The notes below the pieces were generated by a model. It was not told the origin of the DNA. It saw nothing but the letters and a program-made list of their open reading frames with translations, and did not search any database. 64,000 nucleotides of DNA from MFD04580-c1 sp963702995 (GTDB taxonomy: Bacteria > Planctomycetota > Phycisphaerae > Tepidisphaerales > Tepidisphaeraceae), in contig OY969783.1 of the NCBI GenBank assembly GCA_963702995.1, forward strand, positions 2,604,001 to 2,668,000. The letters are read 5' to 3'. Position 1 is the stretch's first letter; every line of letters begins with the position of its first letter. Both the position numbers and the translations under genes were made by a program. Of the stretch, positions 57,660 through 64,000 are shown one piece after another.

Positions 57660-58430
57660 TCATTCGTCTTGCGGCCGCAGCATCTCGCGAAGCTTGGACA
57701 TGCCTCGGTTCAGCAGCCCGCGGAGCGACCCGTTGGTCAGCCCGAGTTGCCTGCCGATCTCGTCGTAATCCGCCCCGCCGAGGTATCGGAGCATCAGTGG
57801 CTCCCGATAGGCCTCGGGCATCATGCGGAGCAGGTCGAGCACGCGGGCACGCTCTTCCGCCAGTTCGGCGAGATCGGGCGGCGAAGGGCCGGCGTCCGCG
57901 ACCAGGCCCAGGGCCTGCTCGCCCGCCGCCCGCGCCCCGGCCGGCCCGCGTTTCTTGCGCCCGGCCCGGCGGCCGGCGTCGATCGCCACCGTTCGGGCGA
58001 TCGAGAAGAGCCACGGCCGAAAGCCGCTCGCCTCGGTCATCTGGTGAAGGTTCTTCCAGGCGACGAGGTAGGTCTCCTGGGTCAGGTCTTCCGCGGTGTG
58101 CGGGTCGCCGGTTTCAAGGTAAAGCCGGCTGTAGACCAGCCGCGCCGTCCTGCGCACCAACTGCTCGAACGCGACGCGATCGCCCTTCTGGCCGAGAAGG
58201 ACGAACTCCCGCTCGACGTCGAGCGGCGCGGGCAACCCGTCGGAAGGTTCGGACGGCGCCTCGGCAGTCGTCGCCGGGCGTAATGCTGGCAAGTCGGAAG
58301 TCGTCAAAGGGCCGCCTCGCTGTCTGGCCAATCGCGGCGTTTCGGGCGGCCCGGCCGCCGCCAGCCATCGACGACGCGGTTCGTCACCGGCCACGGCGGC
58401 TCGCCGTTCGGCCCGTTCGGTTTCATTCAC
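57660..58430 (-). CDS. ECF-like RNA polymerase sigma factor
   Basis: 256 residues. Region 2 is VAFEQLVRRTARLVYSRLYL, then DPHTAEDLTQETYLVAWKNL (-10 recognition and core binding), and FRPWLFSIARTVAIDAGRR. Region 4 is LLRMMPEAYREPLMLRYLGG, then DYDEIGRQLGLTNGSLRGLL, a helix-turn-helix for the -35 element. The first 75 residues are disordered (Arg/Pro-rich) and may not be translated; TTG or later starts nearer the sigma-2 domain are possible. The next gene on the same strand is the zinc-finger anti-sigma protein, the standard regulatory partner, so this sigma factor is probably held inactive at the membrane until a signal is sensed. Confidence 0.9.
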   Translation of the reverse strand: MNETERAERRAAVAGDEPRRRWLAAAGPPETPRLARQRGGPLTTSDLPALRPATTAEAPSEPSDGLPAPLDVEREFVLLGQKGDRVAFEQLVRRTARLVYSRLYLETGDPHTAEDLTQETYLVAWKNLHQMTEASGFRPWLFSIARTVAIDAGRRAGRKKRGPAGARAAGEQALGLVADAGPSPPDLAELAEERARVLDLLRMMPEAYREPLMLRYLGGADYDEIGRQLGLTNGSLRGLLNRGMSKLREMLRPQDE

Positions 58431-58671
58431 GCCGCTCCCGGATTGCGACCTTCATGGCTTGGACACAAGAAAGAACGACAGTCCGACGCCGGCCGTGCGC
58501 AAAAGTTGCGACCGCCAGAGTTATTCCGCGCAGGGAGAAATACCTCCAGACCCCTTTTTGTGTGGGTGGACGCATTGATTTCCGCTTTGCCTTTGTTTGG
58601 AGTTCCTTGAGATTGCGTGCTTCGGATTTTCGGATTTGGGAAGGCTCGATCGCCGAATCAGCGCTGTAGTG

Positions 58672-60363
58672 TTAACCGCCCAGGGCTTCCAGCGGCTCGG
58701 CGCGGGATATTTTGTGGTCGGCTTTTTTTGCCGGGATCAGCAGCGTCACGAAGACCTGAGCGACGGCGAACAAAAGCATGGCGATGAAGACCCAGAGCAG
58801 GCCGCCGCAGATCATGCGCTCGACGGCGTGGATCACCTCCGGCGACAGCGTCACCCGGAACTTGGGGTCGAGCAGCTTGGCCGGGGTCGCCCCTTCATTC
58901 GCCAGGCGAACCATGTCGCGATGCGTCAAGCCGTTGAACATCCCGCCCAGGACGCCGATGCCGACCGCACCGCCAATCGTCCGGTAGAACTGCACCGCGC
59001 TGGTCACCACGCCCCGCTGCTGCCACTCGACCGCATTCTGGGCGGCGAGCAGGAAACTCATCGACGCCGGGCCAAACCCCAGACCGGTGATCGCCAGGAC
59101 CCCGGTCAGCACCCATGGCGAAGCGTTCAACATCGCGCAAAGGACCAACCCGACGAAACCCACCAGGACGATCATCGAGCCGACCCCCGCCAATCGTCGA
59201 AAACCCCATCGCAGCACCAACGGCGCCGCCACGATCCCCGATAAAGCCCAGGTCAGCATCACCGGCGTGACGACGCGGGCGGCGCCAGACGCGTCGCCGC
59301 CGCGGCCGCCCTGGATATAGAGCGGCACATAGGTATCCAGACTCAAAAAGCCGACCCCCAGCAGCATGCTGCCAATGAGCGACGGACCGATCCACCGGTG
59401 CGTCAAAAGCCACGGCGGCATGATTGGGTTCGCCGCCCGTCGCTCCAACAGGATGAAGGCGAAAATCAGAACCACCGAGAGCGCCGCCAGGACGATACAG
59501 ACCGGCACCGACCACCCTCCCGGCCCCAACCGCGACATCAGCGCCAGCACGGCCGTGCAGGCGCCGGCCAGCGTCGCGGCGCCCGGAAGGTCCAGATCCG
59601 TCGAGTGCGGCTTCTCCAGATCGTGGTACTTCCAGCTCAGCACCGCCAGGCCGAGCACCGCCAGCGGAAAATTGATAAAGAAGACCGCCTGCCAGCCGAG
59701 CCCCTTCACGAGCATCGCCCCCACCTGCGGCCCGGCCAGCGACGCCGTCCCCCAGACCGCGCTGAAGAACCCCTGGATCCGGGCGCGCTCCTGAAGGGTG
59801 AAAATGTCCCCGAGAATCGTCAACACCACCGGCATGATGCCGCCAGCCCCCAGCCCTTGAAGCCCGCGCGAGGCGATCAACTGCGGCATGCTTCGAGAAA
59901 AACCGGCCAGGAGTGACCCGACCAGGAACAGCCCGATCGCCCCAATCACCACGCGCTTGCGGCCGAGGGCATCGGCAAGGCGGCCGTACAGCGGCATGCT
60001 TACCGTACAGGCGAGCAGATAGATCGACGCCACCCAAGAGTAATGCTCCAGCCCGTGCAGATCGCCGATGATCGTCGGCATCGCCGTGCTGGTGATGGTC
60101 TGCTCCATCGACGCCAGCACCATCACCAGCATCAAGGCGGCCGTCACGTAGCGGCGATCTAGTTTGGCCGCGCCGGCCGGTCCGACGGCCGCCGGTACGG
60201 CCGGCGCCGCCGCCGCTGGCGGAGCGACTGGCCGCGTGGGCTTGGGCCAAGCCCCACGCGGCAATTCGTTGGCGTCGGCGAGGGCCACTGCCGGGGCCCC
60301 GTTGCTCCCGGGCGAAGGCTCTTCCGGGTCGTCGGCTGGAGATGCGGGATTCAATCGGGTCAT
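58672..60363 (-). CDS. MFS transporter, DHA2 (EmrB/QacA) family, 14 helices
   Basis: 563 residues from ATG 60363. After an Ala/Pro-rich cytoplasmic leader come LMLVMVLASMEQTITSTAMP (motif D1-like) and LYGRLADALGRKRVVIGAI (motif A), SRGLQGLGAGGIMPVVLTIL (motif C-type), and FFSAVWGTASLAGPQVGAML, all typical of proton-driven drug exporters. Fourteen hydrophobic helices can be traced. The frame is open 90 bases further upstream and encodes CPNCGN, a zinc-ribbon-like start (ATG 60453), but this is not part of the family. No repressor gene is adjacent. Confidence 0.92.
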   Translation of the reverse strand: MTRLNPASPADDPEEPSPGSNGAPAVALADANELPRGAWPKPTRPVAPPAAAAPAVPAAVGPAGAAKLDRRYVTAALMLVMVLASMEQTITSTAMPTIIGDLHGLEHYSWVASIYLLACTVSMPLYGRLADALGRKRVVIGAIGLFLVGSLLAGFSRSMPQLIASRGLQGLGAGGIMPVVLTILGDIFTLQERARIQGFFSAVWGTASLAGPQVGAMLVKGLGWQAVFFINFPLAVLGLAVLSWKYHDLEKPHSTDLDLPGAATLAGACTAVLALMSRLGPGGWSVPVCIVLAALSVVLIFAFILLERRAANPIMPPWLLTHRWIGPSLIGSMLLGVGFLSLDTYVPLYIQGGRGGDASGAARVVTPVMLTWALSGIVAAPLVLRWGFRRLAGVGSMIVLVGFVGLVLCAMLNASPWVLTGVLAITGLGFGPASMSFLLAAQNAVEWQQRGVVTSAVQFYRTIGGAVGIGVLGGMFNGLTHRDMVRLANEGATPAKLLDPKFRVTLSPEVIHAVERMICGGLLWVFIAMLLFAVAQVFVTLLIPAKKADHKISRAEPLEALGG

Positions 60364-60721
60364 CGCGGCGTTCCTGAAACAACATCCAAACCAGACGGCG
60401 GCTTCGGCCTGAAGAAAACTCCTGCGCTCATTGCCGCAGTTGGGGCACTTCATCCCCGGACGTCGGCGTTCGCCGCGTCAGCCCAAGGACCAAAGGCCCC
60501 GCCTTATCATCGTCAGACGATCAGGAGAATCATTCTCTGGCGGGAAGATCGATCGACGTCCGACGATAGGTCCGAAAGCCCACATCGGCAAAAGCAAAAC
60601 CGCCTGGTCGGCTGAAGGCGGTGGCGGCCTCTGCGGGCTTGTCGCCTCGCGGCCGCTTGCTCGACTAACGATGCCTCAAAATCGGCTCAACCCTTAGGCA
60701 TATTGTGACGTAACACCCAGT

Positions 60722-61717
60722 ATGAATCGCCCGGCCCCCACCGCACTGTTAGGGATGATCTTGGCCTCGACCGTTCCTGGCGCCGACGCGGCCGCCGGTC
60801 CCGCGTCGAACGCGGCGGCCGACTCAACGCCAAACGATCTTTGGGACGGCGCGCTCTACTCCTTCAAACGACCCGAAAAGCTGGTTGTCGAGGAATCGAC
60901 GCCGACCGCCGCCCAGGCAAGCTGGATGGATTGGCCGGAGCGGCTTCCCGCCTCGCCGCCCGATCCGGTGGACCGTGGCAGCGCCAAGTCGGTTGAGGTC
61001 GGGCCCTTGGACGTCGTGCGCCTGACGTTTCGTGACGCCGACGGCGAAGTGGTGCCGGCATTGCTGTGTCGGCCGCACGGCAGCCTCGGCCGGCTCCCGG
61101 TGGTGATCGCGGTACACGGCCTGACGAGCAACAAGGCCCAGGTCTGTGCCCAGGTGGGGCCGGCACTGTCGAAGCGCGGGTTCGCGACGCTGGCGCTCGA
61201 CCTGCCCTATCACGGCGAGCGGCCGGGGAACCCGCTGGCCCTGCTGAACTTTTCGCCGACGGAAAAAACGTTCCCGCTTGCCCGTCGAATGGTGAATGAT
61301 GTCCGGCAGTTGATCGATATCGCCGAGGCGCGTGAGGATCTGGATACGCGTTCCGGCGTCACCCTCGTGGGTTACTCGATGGGGTCGTGGGTCAGCGCCG
61401 TGGTCGGGCCGCTCGATGCGCGGGTGAAATCAATGGTGCTGATGGTCGGCGGCGCGATCGAGCTGCCCGCTCCGTCGCTGCTGATCCCCAAGATCGCCGC
61501 GACCGACCCGCGACTGGCGATTGCCCATTTCGCCGGCCGCCCGCTGCTGATGGTGAACGGGAAAACGGATGTCATTGTCCGGCAGGACTGGGCGAACCGC
61601 CTCTACGCCGCCGCGCCCGAGCCGAAGCGGCAGCTCTGGTACGACTGCGGCCACTTCCTCATGCCCGAGGCCTTCGAAGCGACGGCCGCCTGGGTCCAAG
61701 AGCACCGGGCGAAATAG
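60722..61717 (+). CDS. Exported alpha/beta hydrolase
   Basis: 331 residues with an N-terminal signal-like segment (ALLGMILASTVPGADAA). The fold shows VIAVHGLTSNKAQV (oxyanion hole), LALDLPYHGERPG, TLVGYSMGSWVSAV with the nucleophile Ser near residue 219, then MVNGKTDVIV (Asp near 282) and DCGHFLMPE (His near 310), a complete Ser-Asp-His triad. It resembles dienelactone hydrolase/acetyl xylan esterase-type enzymes, but the substrate is unknown. ATG 60722 follows a 260-bp spacer with no visible ribosome site. Convergent with the next gene. Confidence 0.85.
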   Translation: MNRPAPTALLGMILASTVPGADAAAGPASNAAADSTPNDLWDGALYSFKRPEKLVVEESTPTAAQASWMDWPERLPASPPDPVDRGSAKSVEVGPLDVVRLTFRDADGEVVPALLCRPHGSLGRLPVVIAVHGLTSNKAQVCAQVGPALSKRGFATLALDLPYHGERPGNPLALLNFSPTEKTFPLARRMVNDVRQLIDIAEAREDLDTRSGVTLVGYSMGSWVSAVVGPLDARVKSMVLMVGGAIELPAPSLLIPKIAATDPRLAIAHFAGRPLLMVNGKTDVIVRQDWANRLYAAAPEPKRQLWYDCGHFLMPEAFEATAAWVQEHRAK

Positions 61718-61846
61718 TAGGGATGAGCTACTTGCGGTGCGAACAGCCCATTCGAGCAACTGTCGCCATTGGAATGCCGTGGGGTATACAAAAGGCTGCT
61801 GACGCCACTCCAGCGTGGGGATGGTACGAGGAAGCAGCAGACGACA

Positions 61847-61877
61847 ACGGGCGCCCTCTTCTGAAGAGAGCGCCCGT
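61847..61877 (-). terminator. Hairpin terminator of the Gfo/Idh/MocA gene
   Basis: A 14-bp inverted repeat with one mismatch (61847-61860 and 61864-61877, 3-nt loop) lies 32 bp beyond the stop of the minus-strand oxidoreductase and also faces the hydrolase gene. No long T-run. Confidence 0.65.
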
Positions 61878-61908
61878 GAAACTCGATAAATTCGCGTCGG
61901 GCTTTCTC

Positions 61909-62955
61909 TTAAGCAGCGCCGATCTTGACCGTGCGGCCGGACTTGGCGGCCTCCATCGCCGACAGGATCACGTCGAGCGAGCGATACCCTTCGATCCCGT
62001 TGATTAAAGGGAGTGTTCCGGTCAGGATCGACTTGGTGAATGAGTCGATCACCCCGCTTGCCACCTGGCGGGTGTTGGTCGAGATCTCGCCCACCTTGTG
62101 CAGTTCCTTCTCGCCATTGCGATAGTCGATCACGACGCCGTAGGTCGGGTCGATCCCAAGTGACAGCACGCCCTTCTCGCAATAGAGGATCGTGTAGTTC
62201 TCTTCCGGGCCGTAATTCGTCCAGGAGAGGATCATGCTGCCGATGACGCCCTTATCGGTCTTGAGGGTCAGGTAGGCGTTGTCGTCCAGGTCGATCGGGT
62301 TCCCTTCCTGGTCGCGCTTGTCGAGGGTGGACAGGATGGCGCCGACCTCGACGAACTCCTGCCCGAGCAGCCAGCGGAGCAGGTCGGCCTTATGCACGCC
62401 GAGGTCGCCCGTGACGCCCATGAACGCCTGGCCCTTCTTGAAGAACCAGCTCTTGGCGGCATCCACGCTCCACCCTTCGGGGCCGGGGTGCTGGAACGCG
62501 GTGCGGAAGGCGAGGATTTTGCCGAGCCGGTTGTCGGTCAGCAGTTGCTTGGCCTTCATGTGCGGGGGCATCAGCCGCTGATTGAGGCCGATCATCAGGT
62601 ACTTGCCGGTTTTCTCGGAGGCCGCGATCATCGCCTTGGCATCTTCGCGAGTCGTCGCCATTGGCTTTTCGACCAGGACGTGCTTCCCTGCGTTGAGGGC
62701 TTCGATGCTCTGCGACGCGTGAAGGCTGTTGGGCCCTGCGACGACGACGGCATCGACGGCGGGGTCCTTGAGCAACTCCTTGTAGTCCTCGTAGGTCTTG
62801 GCCGTCCCGCCGTAGGCCTTGGCGATCGCTTCGGCGCGGCCAGGCGAGGGGTCGGCAAGGGCCGCAAGGTGGGAGTCGGGATTGGCGACGCACTCGGGGA
62901 TGTGACGACGCTGGGCGATCGCCCCGCAGCCAATGATGCCGTACCTGACGGGCAT
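61909..62955 (-). CDS. Gfo/Idh/MocA family NAD(P)-dependent oxidoreductase
   Basis: 348 residues. Residues 1-120 are the Rossmann domain: VRYGIIGCGAIAQRRHIPEC (Gly-rich loop), AALADPSPGRAEAIAKAYGG, DAVVVAGPNSLHASQSIEAL and GKHVLVEKPMATTREDAKAM, with the EKP motif. The C-terminal domain has GQAFMGVTGDLGVHKADLLR with the catalytic-type Asp/His pair and LPLINGIEGYRSLDVILSAM, typical of sugar or inositol dehydrogenases. ATG 62955 is preceded by GGAGG; an upstream extension to 63117 has no site. These enzymes are numerous in planctomycetes and degrade or modify sugars; this substrate is not known. Confidence 0.93.
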   Translation of the reverse strand: MPVRYGIIGCGAIAQRRHIPECVANPDSHLAALADPSPGRAEAIAKAYGGTAKTYEDYKELLKDPAVDAVVVAGPNSLHASQSIEALNAGKHVLVEKPMATTREDAKAMIAASEKTGKYLMIGLNQRLMPPHMKAKQLLTDNRLGKILAFRTAFQHPGPEGWSVDAAKSWFFKKGQAFMGVTGDLGVHKADLLRWLLGQEFVEVGAILSTLDKRDQEGNPIDLDDNAYLTLKTDKGVIGSMILSWTNYGPEENYTILYCEKGVLSLGIDPTYGVVIDYRNGEKELHKVGEISTNTRQVASGVIDSFTKSILTGTLPLINGIEGYRSLDVILSAMEAAKSGRTVKIGAA

Positions 62956-63145
62956 GAAGTTCCTCCGCTGATCGGTCGGTGTTCGAGTTGATTGGGGCCG
63001 TGCCTCGAAGAATCGAATCCGCCAGCCCCGGGCGCTGCGTAGCTTGGGAGAGTTGATGAAAATGTCAAGCGGCGCGGAGAAGTTGGCGAGGAACGTGCGC
63101 CTCCGGCCGATCACCACCCGATTCCGACGTTCCTCTAGTTCCGCC

Positions 63146-63739
63146 TCACGTGGAATCGCACGCCTCCGGCGGCATCCATTTCTGGGGTTTCCCCTTCCAC
63201 TTCACGTTGCAGCCGATCGGGTTCGTGACCTGAACCGCCGGTGTGCGGCCGGCCAGAACGGCATCGACCGCGTCGGCCAGCTCGTGCGTCGTCTCCCTGC
63301 CCGCCGTGCGCGGGCTGTCGTCGAGGCGGCCGGTATACGCCAGCTCCCATCGCCCGCCCGCCGATCTCGAAAACAAATAGAAGTGCGGAGTCCGCAACGC
63401 ACCATACGCCCTGGCAACATCCTGCGAATCGTCGCGAAGGTATGGGAACGGGAACCCCTTTGCCTTCGCCCGCTCCACCATGGCGTCGAACGAATCGGTC
63501 GGATGGTTCTCCGTCTCGTTTGAATTGATGCAGGCCAGCCTCACACCGCGGCCGGAGTAGCGAGCAGCCAGTGCGATGATCCGGTCTTCGCTGCCGATGA
63601 CATACGGACAGTGGTTACAGGTGAAGCCGATCACCAGCGCGGCGGCGTTCTCGAAACTGGCAAGCGCGTATTCCTCACCATCCACGCCCGGGAGCCGGAA
63701 TTCTGGCGCCGTCTGGCCAATCCGTAGAGTAAAAGACAT
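63146..63739 (-). CDS. Thioredoxin-like (redoxin) protein
   Basis: 197 residues, AhpC/TSA-type thioredoxin fold: IGQTAPEFRLPGVDGEEYAL, then LVIGFTCNHCPYVIGSEDRI with the active-site CNHC, YSGRGVRLACINSNETENHP, and FPYLRDDSQDVARAYGALRTPHFYLF with the cis-Pro after Thr. The C-terminus has the NPIGCNVKWKG extension of the thioredoxin family found in planctomycetes. No signal peptide, so cytoplasmic. GAGGGAG precedes ATG 63739. Role in peroxide or disulphide reduction is inferred from the family. Confidence 0.9.
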   Translation of the reverse strand: MSFTLRIGQTAPEFRLPGVDGEEYALASFENAAALVIGFTCNHCPYVIGSEDRIIALAARYSGRGVRLACINSNETENHPTDSFDAMVERAKAKGFPFPYLRDDSQDVARAYGALRTPHFYLFSRSAGGRWELAYTGRLDDSPRTAGRETTHELADAVDAVLAGRTPAVQVTNPIGCNVKWKGKPQKWMPPEACDST

Positions 63740-63918
63740 GACCAAACTCCCTCGGTAAAATGGTCGCTCCGCCGCGAATGGTCGCCCGATGTTGATTGTA
63801 GACGCCGGTCCCGGTGAGCGTAACAATCACCGGCTGGCGATACGGGCGTCTTACTTCCTGGTCGCGGCAACGCCGGCGGGGCGTCTTTGAGCAAGTATCG
63901 GTGTGTTCGGAGAAACCT

Positions 63919-64000
63919 ATGCCTGATGTACCCTCGCTCCCGACCGCCCTTGGGCTGCTGACGCGCAGTGCGGCGTTCGTCGCGGTGGCGACACTCGTCA
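63919..64000 (+). CDS. Partial gene, hypothetical (3' end outside window)
   Basis: ATG 63919 opens a frame that runs to the window edge, encoding MPDVPSLPTALGLLTRSAAF and a hydrophobic continuation (VAVATLV) that may be a signal peptide or membrane helix. No ribosome site is certain and too little is visible to assign a family. It is divergent from the redoxin gene. Confidence 0.4.
   Translation, partial: MPDVPSLPTALGLLTRSAAFVAVATLV

Noticed and set aside
60364..60453. Zinc-ribbon N-terminal extension (CPNCGN...) on the MFS exporter.
   Set aside because: It is in frame but not known for DHA2 exporters, and the ATG at 60363 starts the normal leader; kept only as a note.

Overview
The window is 64 kb of high-GC bacterial chromosome. 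Gene content points to a planctomycete, most likely class Phycisphaerae (Tepidisphaera/Humisphaera-like). The evidence is a sedolisin with a planctomycete-type LEPR-XLL-like N-terminus (VEPLEARRLLS), pseudopilin-like NNLRQI proteins, a gliding-type (Gld) ABC/auxiliary operon, a sigma factor paired with a zinc-finger anti-sigma protein carrying a DUF4349 region, CehA-like and Gfo/Idh/MocA proteins, and many short intergenic palindromes. The assignment is inference; no rRNA or tRNA gene was seen.

Layout. 1-2.8 kb: end of a circularly permuted ATP-grasp gene, an alpha-E gene and a STAS protein. 3-5.3 kb: S41 protease (-). 5.8-10.1 kb: argS, a DUF2103 protein, a SUFU-domain protein, threonylcarbamoyl-AMP synthase. 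10.2-12.4 kb: NAD-binding protein and an isolated nuoD (-). 12.7-14.8 kb: a two-gene, lower-GC DUF4062/AlbA_2-ATPase cassette, the best accessory (possible defence) candidate. 15-19.2 kb: murJ, thiE, a solitary DNA methyltransferase. 19.2-28.7 kb: S53 peptidase, then an operon of ABC ATPase, permease, GldG-like and DUF4340 proteins. 29.5-33.3 kb: DUF4139-like protein and a small family of NNLRQI proteins between repeats. 33.3-37.2 kb: tyrS, CPBP protease, trpC. 37.3-43.9 kb: secreted protein, comF with a tandem repeat in its 5' end, aminotransferase and LptF/G permease. 44.3-51.5 kb: rhaB, lipoproteins, a CehA-like metallohydrolase operon. 51.9-58.4 kb: recR, then the sigma/giant anti-sigma pair. 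58.7-64 kb: MFS exporter, alpha/beta hydrolase, Gfo/Idh/MocA oxidoreductase, redoxin, and the start of one more gene.

Two features cut across the window. First, at least fourteen otherwise convincing genes, including essential ones (argS, tyrS, murJ), are split by one- or two-base shifts, mostly apparent single-base losses in GC-rich or homopolymer tracts. This looks like residual indel error in the assembly rather than decay; those genes are annotated over their full span with the shift position given. Second, intergenic spaces hold several families of dispersed palindromic repeats, a five-copy tandem array and one MITE-like element.

The most unusual single gene is the anti-sigma partner of the ECF-like sigma factor. 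Once its two frameshifts are bridged it is a protein of about 1,630 residues joining a cytoplasmic zinc-finger anti-sigma domain, a membrane anchor, a DUF4349 region, a tandem array of related extracytoplasmic units and a second membrane segment.
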